This document shows, piece after piece, positions 5,656 through 11,259 of a stretch of 11,259 nucleotides of DNA (positions within the stretch are counted from its first letter, which is position 1; each line of letters begins with the position of its first letter). The DNA comes from Bacteroidales bacterium. Its GTDB lineage: Bacteria; Bacteroidota; Bacteroidia; Bacteroidales; Muribaculaceae. The notes below the pieces were generated by a model. That model was not told the origin of the DNA and ran no database searches. It saw only the letters and a list, made by a program, of their open reading frames with translations. Where the stretch lies: positions 11,134 through 22,392 of the forward strand of contig JAHZGZ010000201.1 in NCBI GenBank assembly GCA_019420545.1. Reading direction: 5' to 3'. A program made the translations under genes and the position numbers.

Positions 5656-6326
5656 TAGCAGAAGCTGGCAAAACCGATTAATGCACCACAAAATGCTCCA
5701 AGTCCTGCACCGGAAACCGTTCCGACAACAGGTAAGGTGACAGTTCCAACTGCACTGCCTGCTAAGAAGCCTATACCGGCTTCTCCTATAATTCCTGCGA
5801 GACATTTTGCAAGGGCTTTTGTTCTTAGGGTTATTTCTTCTGGAGTGATGTTTCCTTGTGCTTCAAGTTCAAGAGCATATTGCATGGTGATGAAAGATAT
5901 ATCAACAGAATTAGTTAAGGCTTCGTATTCTTCTTGTGTTAGATTTATGCGATTGCTATCTACTACGTCAATATATTTCTCTGAGACATCAATATATGTA
6001 TCTTCGTTATTGACCTTTACGGTTTCGAAATCTTTGAGTGTCTTACTTACGGCAGCAGAAGGAATATATTCTTGAGCGAAGGCGTTTGAACTTCGTGAAC
6101 CGGGACATTCATCGTATAGATTTTCTATGATATTAAGAGCGTCCTCAATTGTTTTGACGTCATTTTCCTTCAGGTAAGACACGATGTTTTTACATTCATC
6201 AGTGGCACTGTTATTTGACGACGCAATGATATGCGAAGATTGAGGTTTAGCTGTCTCGTTGGAACAGCTTAAAAGGCTTGTCGAAAATAAAGCGACAAAG
6301 ATAAAACTAAAAAATGAAGATTTCAT
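5655..6326 (-). CDS. Predicted lipoprotein with C-terminal glycine-zipper membrane segment
   Basis: 223 residues. The N-terminus is a lipoprotein signal peptide with lipobox LLSC, so lipidation is expected on C21. The soluble middle part (about 40-170) is acidic, probably helical, and has cysteines C45 and C74. From about 178 to the end the protein becomes hydrophobic and glycine-rich: glycines recur every four residues at 202, 206, 210, 214 and 218, and again at 186, 190 and 194. This GxxxG ladder is typical of glycine zippers in tightly packed or oligomeric membrane helices and also of some bacteriocins. It follows the DUF3244-like gene after 42 bases and shares one base with the 58-residue gene. 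I recognise no named family for the whole protein. It may be a membrane-anchored or membrane-inserting surface protein; activity unknown. Confidence 0.75.
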   Translation of the reverse strand: MKSSFFSFIFVALFSTSLLSCSNETAKPQSSHIIASSNNSATDECKNIVSYLKENDVKTIEDALNIIENLYDECPGSRSSNAFAQEYIPSAAVSKTLKDFETVKVNNEDTYIDVSEKYIDVVDSNRINLTQEEYEALTNSVDISFITMQYALELEAQGNITPEEITLRTKALAKCLAGIIGEAGIGFLAGSAVGTVTLPVVGTVSGAGLGAFCGALIGFASFC

Positions 6327-6368
6327 TTGGAAGTGTGATTAGATTGAAATTATGTTTATGAATTATTA

Positions 6369-6743
6369 TTATTCAATAGCGAGGTAGCCGCGGTATTTGC
6401 CGCCGAAAGTGGTATCGATTAGGATTTCATAAATGCCGGGGGTGGTACCGATGGTGATTGTGGCTGGAGAGAAGGTCAGGAATGTGCGCGAGATGGCATC
6501 TCCGCTATCCATGTGCGTGATTGTCGCGGTGGCTTTGCCTTCAGGGGTGATGAACTCAATGTGAAGATTGCCGTTCAGGTAATAGCATGTTGCATTGATT
6601 TCTTCCGGAGTGGTGTCTTTAGGGCGCTTGCGTAAAGACTCGATTTCGACCTGTTTGCCATCCGGTGGTTTGTGCTCTTCGGCAAATATCATTGTAGATG
6701 CTGAAAAGAGAAGCATAAGTGAAATTAGTAATTTAAGTTTCAT
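6369..6743 (-). CDS. Secreted DUF3244-like small beta-sandwich protein
   Basis: 124 residues with a clear signal peptide (basic start MKLK, hydrophobic core, likely cleavage after A21 in IFA-EEH). The mature part from about 49 reads as alternating beta strands: NATCYYLNGNLHIEF, GKATATITHMDSGD, TFLTFSPATITIG, PGIYEILIDT and a final GYLAIE. This pattern, the PGxYxxxI turn near the end and the size fit DUF3244, a Bacteroidota-restricted family of small immunoglobulin-like secreted proteins of unknown function. The assignment is by eye. It is the first gene after a -7 promoter box (6794-6787) and leads the transcript containing the lipoprotein and 58-residue genes. Confidence 0.78.
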   Translation of the reverse strand: MKLKLLISLMLLFSASTMIFAEEHKPPDGKQVEIESLRKRPKDTTPEEINATCYYLNGNLHIEFITPEGKATATITHMDSGDAISRTFLTFSPATITIGTTPGIYEILIDTTFGGKYRGYLAIE

Positions 6744-6786
6744 TGATGTTTTATTGGTGTGTGAGAAATTGTGTTTGAGATTATCG

Positions 6787-6794
6787 CAAAGTTA
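6787..6794 (-). promoter_or_regulatory. -7 promoter element of the DUF3244-like gene
   Basis: TAACTTTG on the minus strand (6794-6787) matches the -7 consensus TAnnTTTG completely. No TTTG is found 19-21 bases upstream, so the -33 box is missing or replaced by an activator. Transcription would start near 6780, giving a leader of about 37 bases. A missing -33 box would suit control by a regulator, but that is inference. Confidence 0.5.
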
Positions 6795-6843
6795 GAGATA
6801 GGTGTGCGTGAAAATACTATTTTTAATCTCGGAAATATTTATC

Positions 6844-6873
6844 ACTTTATAAAGATAGTTTATGTAATAAACT
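6844..6873. repeat. Two adjoining AT-rich palindromes
   Basis: CTTTATAAAG (6844-6853) is a perfect 10-bp palindrome, and AGTTTAT-gta-ATAAACT (6857-6873) is a 7-bp inverted repeat three bases further on. Both lie upstream of the DUF3244-like gene's promoter, next to the long hairpin at 6876. They could be regulator-binding sites or chance in AT-rich DNA. Confidence 0.4.
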
Positions 6874-6875
6874 TA

Positions 6876-6936
6876 TATACAAGCAGTTGGGTGTGATAAA
6901 AACTCGACGTTTTTATCACACCCAACTGCTTGTATA
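6876..6936. repeat. 28-bp perfect inverted repeat with a five-base loop
   Basis: The arm 6876-6903 (beginning TATACAAGCAGTTGGG) is matched base for base by its reverse complement at 6909-6936 around the loop TCGAC. It lies 60 bases after the stop of the TPR regulator gene and about 80 bases upstream of the -7 box of the DUF3244-like gene. The A and T runs are next to the loop rather than after the stem, and no T tract follows, so it is not an ordinary terminator. The arm shares the ten bases AAGCAGTTGG with the REPIN-like copy at 8782-8861. Confidence 0.85.
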
Positions 6937-6996
6937 ATTCATTGAGAATCAGTATCTTATGAATGCGTATAAATAGAGTAAAGGTAAGGCGTTGAT

Positions 6997-8706
6997 TTAT
7001 AGCTTGTTGTTTAGTGCTGCGAGGAAAAAGTCTTTGTCAGGAGCATTGGAATCGGCAATGCGTGCACGGATGCGCGTCCATTTATTGTAGTAGTTGCCAT
7101 GCTTCATATCCATAATCAGGCATATCGCGCGAGGCGAAAATCCTGCAAGTACGAGAGCGCAGAAAGTGATATCATTGTCCTTCAATCGGGATAACTGCTT
7201 CTGCATGCGCGTGAGGATGTTGTCGCGACATTGATCTACAATGTCCTTTAGCTGTTTGAGATAGTCATCATGTTTTATTCTGGCAATCTCCTTTTCAAAA
7301 TCCTTTATTAAAGTTATGCGTGTGGCTTCGGAGTCACGTTTTTCAAAATACTCGTTGCTTAGATTGTTTAATTCCTTGTAGCGGTCATGAAACAGACGGT
7401 TGACAAGTACTGTCTGCTCACGAAGGCGTATCTCTTTGTCGGCGGCTATAGATTTAAGCGCCGCAGCATTGTCTTCCAATGAGATAAGATGCGATGTGAG
7501 TTCGCGGGTCTCCAACATTCTGTTTTCGAGTTCCAGACGTTTGCGCTTCATGCGCTCACGATAAAAGATGAAAAATCCAATACATATTATCAGGATTATC
7601 GTAGTAAGCAGCCATGCAATGGTATGGTACATGTCAGCTCTTTCATGCTCAGCAATGGCTTTGCCTTGATGGAATTCGCTTGCGGCAAATGCCACATTGT
7701 TTTTAAGCACCTCCTTTACGCGTTTGTCATGGATTGTCCACATAGTCTGTAGTTCTTCCACGGCTTGCTCATAATCATGTCTTTTAATAAGCAGCGTTGA
7801 GCGGGCCCAGTGGTATTCTTCTGTGTCGTTCCAATGGGGGTTGTACTGTTGCTCTAATTGCAGATAGTGTTCCGCGCTGTCAGGCCGGTTCAGGAGGGTA
7901 TACATATATGATGTATACGGTCGATCCTGTAGCTCTGCTGTTTCTTTCCCTAAAAATCGCTCTGCGAGATAGGAATGGCGCCGTGCCGCATCGTATTCAT
8001 TCATAGCAAGCAACGGCTTGAGGTATTTTCCATGATAATATCCGAGAAAAGTCGAGTCGGCCATTTCAATGGAAAGAGTGTCCAACATGGCAATCGCTGT
8101 CTTTGGTTGACCAATGCGTGTAACCTCACCGGCCAAATCCACGAGTGCATACTGAGTGTTGAGGGCCTTACCGGCTTGACGGTAGTAATCGGCAGTCTGG
8201 CGGCGGTGAGGAATTGCATGCTCGAAGTTGTAGACGGCCACGTAGATATCGGCGATAAGCTCGTGGGTTTTGGCGAGGATGTAGGGATCGCCGAGCGTCC
8301 GGGCAAGGTCGAGAGTGGCGAGGGCCTCGGTGATAGCGAGGGTATGGTTGCCTCGGTAGAGGTTGAGCGTACCTTTATAGAGGTGGGCGAGCGTCTGTTT
8401 TTCCCCGGAGGGGTGAGCGTCGAAGTAGGCTACTGCGGTCGATATCAGAGAATCGTCGGTTTCAAACATGAAGTTTTTGTCGCACGCCTGTGTAAGGCGT
8501 AGGGCGTAGTCGGCACGCAGCCGGTCGGAGCATAACTCCTCGGGAGTGATACTGTCGAGTATGGTGAGAGCGGAGTCGGGATGTTCCATCATCAGGCTCT
8601 CGGCCTCAAGCAGCATGGTGTTGGCGCGGTGCCCCGATGTCGAGCAGCCTGCGCCAATAATCATCAGTATGCAGCCTATTATAATATGTATGGTCTTCTG
8701 TGTCAT
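6997..8706 (-). CDS. TPR-containing membrane-bound regulator with coiled coil and C-terminal HTH
   Basis: 569 residues. The N-terminus is a hydrophobic signal ending at a possible lipobox GAGC (C21); its -3 residue is Gly, unusual for a lipobox, so lipidation is uncertain. Residues about 25-340 form helical TPR-like repeats (for example ANTMLLEAESLM, KTHELIADIYVAVYNFEHAI). A single membrane helix lies at about 361-382, followed by a basic stop (RERMKRKR), a coiled coil at about 384-500 and an HTH-like end at about 505-552 (LKDNDITFCALVLAGFSPRAICLIM). This architecture is common in Bacteroidota as putative regulators, with the TPRs outside the cytoplasm and the DNA-binding domain inside; I recall related proteins annotated with DUF6377. 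The 5' third is much more GC-rich than the rest. It lies upstream of, and faces the same way as, the small membrane/lipoprotein genes, so it may control them. Confidence 0.82.
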   Translation of the reverse strand: MTQKTIHIIIGCILMIIGAGCSTSGHRANTMLLEAESLMMEHPDSALTILDSITPEELCSDRLRADYALRLTQACDKNFMFETDDSLISTAVAYFDAHPSGEKQTLAHLYKGTLNLYRGNHTLAITEALATLDLARTLGDPYILAKTHELIADIYVAVYNFEHAIPHRRQTADYYRQAGKALNTQYALVDLAGEVTRIGQPKTAIAMLDTLSIEMADSTFLGYYHGKYLKPLLAMNEYDAARRHSYLAERFLGKETAELQDRPYTSYMYTLLNRPDSAEHYLQLEQQYNPHWNDTEEYHWARSTLLIKRHDYEQAVEELQTMWTIHDKRVKEVLKNNVAFAASEFHQGKAIAEHERADMYHTIAWLLTTIILIICIGFFIFYRERMKRKRLELENRMLETRELTSHLISLEDNAAALKSIAADKEIRLREQTVLVNRLFHDRYKELNNLSNEYFEKRDSEATRITLIKDFEKEIARIKHDDYLKQLKDIVDQCRDNILTRMQKQLSRLKDNDITFCALVLAGFSPRAICLIMDMKHGNYYNKWTRIRARIADSNAPDKDFFLAALNNKL

Positions 8707-8720
8707 AAACGGATATCCAA

Positions 8721-8728
8721 CAAAAGTA
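8721..8728 (-). promoter_or_regulatory. -7 promoter element of the TPR regulator gene
   Basis: TACTTTTG (8728-8721, minus strand) matches the -7 consensus TAnnTTTG completely. No good -33 TTTG lies 19-21 bases upstream. Transcription would start near 8715, with a very short leader before the ATG at 8706. Confidence 0.5.
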
Positions 8729-8781
8729 ATGTTATGCCTGTTTAGCGCAGGAGGCGCGTTACCCAGATGCGCCGCGTAGCA

Positions 8782-8861
8782 TAGGAGACGCGGTTTTCAA
8801 CCGCGTTGTTCTGATAGTCAGTGTGTTGTACTTTTGAAGCAGTTGGAAACTGCTTCTCCTA
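8782..8861 (+). repeat. REPIN-like double-hairpin repeat, copy B
   Basis: An 80-bp relative of the element at 3781-3862 in the same orientation: same outer pair TAGGAGA/TCTCCTA, left hairpin ACGCGGTT-ttc-AACCGCGT (8788-8806, perfect) and right hairpin AAGCAGTT-gga-AACTGCTT (8837-8855, perfect). The centre is diverged and two bases shorter. Base changes in the right stem are compensated (AGGC..GCCT in copy A, AAGC..GCTT here), which suggests that pairing is maintained. It sits 38 bases after the rnhA stop and upstream of the TPR gene promoter. A GC-rich imperfect palindrome just to its left (GGCGC at 8753-8757) may be a worn half-unit. Confidence 0.85.
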
Positions 8862-8899
8862 CGTGTCCGGCAATTGACTGTCGGTGGATTGGGGCACCA

Positions 8900-9532
8900 T
8901 TATTTGCGGCCGAAGTCGGCGGGTATCTCGCCCCACTTTTCGGTGTCCCATTTCACCACGGGACAGCGCGACGTGTGGGTCTGCACCCAGCGCTCGGCGC
9001 GTTGGAGGGTGGCGAGCAGACCGGCGTTGTGCGGGGTGGGGACGAGCGACGTGCGCGCCTTGCGGTTGCGCAGCCATGCCTGGGCCGTGCGGCTGTCGGA
9101 ATAGATGGTGCGCACCCATCCTTTCTGCTCGCAGAGGGCGAGGGCATGCACGAGGGCGAGGAATTCGCCCACATTATTGGTGCCGTCGGGCACAGGGCCG
9201 TAGTGGAACAGCTCCTCGCCGGTGCCTACCACCACGCCACGGTATTCCATCACGCCGGGATTGCCGGCACATGCGGCATCGACGGCGATGGCATCGAGGC
9301 GTATCTCGGGAAACGCCTCGTAGTTGACGATGGGATCGCGCCGCTCGGCCAGAGCGCGCAGGGCGTATAGCTCGTCGCCGTCGTTGCGGAACGCCTCGGT
9401 GGCGGCGGTCTGCGATGTGAAACTCTTATATCGTGCTCCGGGAAATCCTTCAACCTGCGCCTGTGCCTCTTCCCATGAATCGTAGATGCCGGGGGCGCGG
9501 CCTTCCCATACTACATAAAATTTTCTTGCCAT
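8900..9532 (-). CDS. rnhA: Ribonuclease H (viroplasmin-type N-terminal domain plus RNase HI domain)
   Basis: Cytoplasmic nuclease that cuts the RNA strand of RNA-DNA hybrids, needed for R-loop and primer removal. 210 residues. Residues 1-50 are the viroplasmin-like hybrid-binding domain also found at the N-terminus of eukaryotic RNase H1 (KFYVVWEGRAPGIYDSW, then GARYKSFTS). Residues about 78-210 are the catalytic domain: D85 in VDAACAGNPG, E123 in NNVGEFLAL, D146 in YSDSRTA and a final acidic residue, most likely D206 in IPADFGRK. The last part differs from E. coli RNase HI but agrees with what I recall of Bacteroidota members (WGEIPADFGRK end). It is the third gene of the minus-strand run, 16 bases after the dehydrogenase-like gene. 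Confidence 0.92.
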   Translation of the reverse strand: MARKFYVVWEGRAPGIYDSWEEAQAQVEGFPGARYKSFTSQTAATEAFRNDGDELYALRALAERRDPIVNYEAFPEIRLDAIAVDAACAGNPGVMEYRGVVVGTGEELFHYGPVPDGTNNVGEFLALVHALALCEQKGWVRTIYSDSRTAQAWLRNRKARTSLVPTPHNAGLLATLQRAERWVQTHTSRCPVVKWDTEKWGEIPADFGRK

Positions 9533-9548
9533 AAATAAGTCTGTTCTG

Positions 9549-10733
9549 TCAACTGCAACTGAGGAGCAGGGATATGTCGATCGGACGCATTCCAGCTGTG
9601 GCGGCCACGCGCGTGTTGACGGGCTTGCCGAGGAATGTCACCACGGCGCGCTGTACTCCGGGGAGCAGCCGCACGGTGTTGATGGCCCCTTCGCAGTCCA
9701 TCATGTCATTCAGAAGCCAGAGGAAAGTGTTGCTCAGAGCCATCGCGGCTGTGCGCGGCACGGCGTTGCCAAGGCCGGTATAGCATATGCGTGTGCTTTC
9801 GGGCACGGCTCGCAGGGTTTCGGGCGAGGCGATGTCGACCTCAGGAAGCGACGGGCACACCGACGGCCCCTCGCCGTGGAGATCCATTATAATGACCCCG
9901 CGCTTCATCAGCGACGTCTGCGCGGCGCTGATGATACATGGCTGGGTCATGGGTGTATTGACGATCACATCGGCCGTGCGCAGCGCGTTTTCGAGCACCC
10001 TCGGATGCATCACCGACGTAGCTGCGGCGCATCCCGGCAGCTCCGCGGCGCGGCGCAGGCGGTACACGTCGTTGTCGAGCATCCTTACCGACGCGCCCAG
10101 TCCGAGCGCGGAGGCGGCTGCGGCACGTCCCGCGATGCCGGCGCCAAGTATCAGTACCTCGCAGGGTATGATGCCGGCCACTCCTCCGAGGAGTATTCCT
10201 TTGCCATGTTCGGGCGATGCGAGCATCGACGAGGCGAGGGCCATGGCCGCGCGTCCGTCGATCTCGCTGAGGATGTCGGCAAAGGGAGTATGCCCTTCGC
10301 GGTCGCCCAGCAGGTCGATGGCGAGCGTGACGATATTGCGGCGCAGCAGCTCGGCTACGGCGTCGGCGCATGTGGCCACACTTCTCAGCAGGGTCAGCAG
10401 CATAGCACCGCGCCGCATGGTACGTATGTCGGCGCCACGCAGGGGGCTGAGCGTGATCACCACATCGGCCTGCATGGCCTCGGCACGCGAGGTGATGACT
10501 GCACCCTGGCGCATGTAGGCCGTGTCGTCGTAATGGATGGGCGTGGAGGCTCCCGACTCGAGTCGTACCTCGTAGCCCCGGTCGGTGAGCATGCCGGCGG
10601 CTTCGGGGGTAAGCGGGAAGCGGCGTTCGCGCGGATCGGCTGCCGCCGGGAGGCCTATCGACAGGCGGCGGCGCATGGTGGCTGTGGCCGACGGCTGCGG
10701 CTCGGGGGTAAAGTATTCCGATGGATCAGTCAT
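9549..10733 (-). CDS. Alanine dehydrogenase / PNT-family protein, divergent
   Basis: 394 residues. Alanine dehydrogenase interconverts L-alanine and pyruvate plus ammonia with NAD. The length and N-terminal extension match the long Bacteroidota form. Visible parts: the N-terminal domain start LSIGLPAAADPRERRFPLTP with R38 at the position of substrate Arg15 of the mycobacterial enzyme; the dinucleotide motif GAGIAG at 197-202 with D220 at the end of the second strand; and ALSNTF at 332-337. By eye, the positions of mycobacterial Lys75, His96 and Asp270 hold other residues here (TLSP at 94-97, R117, HGEG at 286-289), so alanine dehydrogenase activity is doubtful. Some of these changes also occur in other Bacteroidota long forms I recall. 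Its ATG overlaps the aroK stop by eight bases, so translation is probably coupled. Confidence 0.85.
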   Translation of the reverse strand: MTDPSEYFTPEPQPSATATMRRRLSIGLPAAADPRERRFPLTPEAAGMLTDRGYEVRLESGASTPIHYDDTAYMRQGAVITSRAEAMQADVVITLSPLRGADIRTMRRGAMLLTLLRSVATCADAVAELLRRNIVTLAIDLLGDREGHTPFADILSEIDGRAAMALASSMLASPEHGKGILLGGVAGIIPCEVLILGAGIAGRAAAASALGLGASVRMLDNDVYRLRRAAELPGCAAATSVMHPRVLENALRTADVIVNTPMTQPCIISAAQTSLMKRGVIIMDLHGEGPSVCPSLPEVDIASPETLRAVPESTRICYTGLGNAVPRTAAMALSNTFLWLLNDMMDCEGAINTVRLLPGVQRAVVTFLGKPVNTRVAATAGMRPIDISLLLSCS

Positions 10734-11259
10734 GGCTTTCTGATGGTGGTAGTATGGGGAGATGTAGAAATTCGGCGAACTGTCGGGCCGTGACAGCTTT
10801 TTCCTGCTCGTTGTCGAGCCGGTCGGCCCGGAAGCGTAGCTTTGCCCCGGAATAATAGGGCATACGCGCGGCGAGCGCCCCGACTATGAACTCGCGCAGT
10901 TCGGTGTCGCTCTTTCCGGCGATCAGGGGGCGCTTGTGGCGTCCGCGCATGAGGCGTGCGTGCAGCCTGTCGATATCAACGTCGAGCAGCACGGTGGTGC
11001 CGTGGGCGTTCATCCACTCCATGTTGTCGAAGAAGCAGGGGGTGCCTCCGCCGCATGCCACGATAGTGTCCTCGAACTCGCCCGCCTCGTGGAGCATAGC
11101 CTGCTCGCGGATACGGAACCCCTCTTCGCCGTATTGTGCGAAGAGCTCGCGCACGGTAGCACGGTAGCGCCCCTCGATATAATTGTCGAGATCGATAAAC
11201 TGCATGCCGGTGAGCGCGCTCAGGTGTCGGCCTATGGTCGACTTTCCGCTGCCCATGTA
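10726..11259 (-). CDS. aroK: Shikimate kinase (5' end outside the window)
   Basis: Cytoplasmic kinase that phosphorylates shikimate with ATP, the fifth step of the chorismate pathway to aromatic amino acids and folate. The frame runs off the right edge; the last three bases encode a Tyr before MGSGKST, so the visible Met is not the start and a handful of residues (usually a short beta strand before the P-loop) are missing. Motifs: Walker A GSGKST, substrate aspartates in DLDNYIE, the arginine of GFRIREQ, CGGGTP, the lid arginines in RGRHKRPL and RMPYYSGA near the end. All residues expected for an active enzyme are visible. It leads the minus-strand run aroK - dehydrogenase-like - rnhA, with its TGA inside the next gene's start. 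Confidence 0.95.
   Translation of the reverse strand, partial: YMGSGKSTIGRHLSALTGMQFIDLDNYIEGRYRATVRELFAQYGEEGFRIREQAMLHEAGEFEDTIVACGGGTPCFFDNMEWMNAHGTTVLLDVDIDRLHARLMRGRHKRPLIAGKSDTELREFIVGALAARMPYYSGAKLRFRADRLDNEQEKAVTARQFAEFLHLPILPPSESHD

Noticed and set aside
5656..5805. 50-residue N-terminal extension of the 58-residue membrane protein
   Set aside because: It overlaps the lipoprotein gene in another frame and is Cys/Arg-rich; the TAATG start at 5655 is far more natural.
5737..6075. 112-residue plus-strand frame opposite the lipoprotein gene
   Set aside because: Serine-rich mirror frame; the minus-strand frame has a clear lipoprotein signal and glycine zipper.
8834..9370. Plus-strand frame opposite rnhA starting inside the REPIN-like repeat
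   Set aside because: It begins in a repeat and mirrors a gene with all RNase H catalytic residues.
9876..10793. 305-residue plus-strand frame opposite the dehydrogenase-like gene (and 9787-10518)
   Set aside because: GC-rich antisense shadow with Arg/Gly/His bias and no motif; the minus-strand protein aligns with a known family.

Overview
The window looks like a chromosomal segment of a gut-type Bacteroidota, most likely order Bacteroidales and probably a Muribaculaceae-like lineage. Reasons: promoters match the Bacteroidota form TTTG-N20-TAnnTTTG, start codons mostly lack Shine-Dalgarno sequences, and the products are typical of the group (a DUF3244-like secreted protein, a TPR/transmembrane/HTH regulator, an RNase H with a viroplasmin-type N-terminus). 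The family-level placement is inference.

Left block (1-3630, + strand, GC-rich): two consensus promoters sit back to back at 71-149. The left one probably drives a gene leaving the window (only its first codons are visible). The right one drives pyrB-pyrI (catalytic and regulatory chains of aspartate carbamoyltransferase) and a flavin-reductase-like gene. glyA (serine hydroxymethyltransferase) follows after about 100 bases and ends at a strong intrinsic terminator.

Middle block (about 3863-8781, - strand, visibly AT-richer): an accessory island with a copy of the same roughly 80-bp double-hairpin repeat (REPIN-like) at each edge. In transcription order it holds a TPR/membrane/HTH regulator (8706-6997), a 28-bp perfect hairpin (6936-6876), a DUF3244-like secreted protein (6743-6369), a lipoprotein with a C-terminal glycine zipper (6326-5655) overlapping by one base a 58-residue two-helix membrane protein (5655-5479), another hairpin (5462-5419), and three small predicted four-helix membrane proteins (5297-3895), two of which are diverged copies of each other. 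Most have no known function. Together they are the best candidate here for an undescribed system, possibly a surface or bacteriocin-like module with its own regulator, but that role is only inferred.

Right block (8900-11259, - strand, very GC-rich): a compact housekeeping run aroK (shikimate kinase, cut by the window edge) - alanine-dehydrogenase-family protein - RNase H, with an 8-base overlap and a 16-base gap. The dehydrogenase-like protein keeps its nucleotide-binding motif but appears to have lost several residues known to matter in alanine dehydrogenase.

No tRNA, rRNA, CRISPR array, transposase gene or origin was seen.
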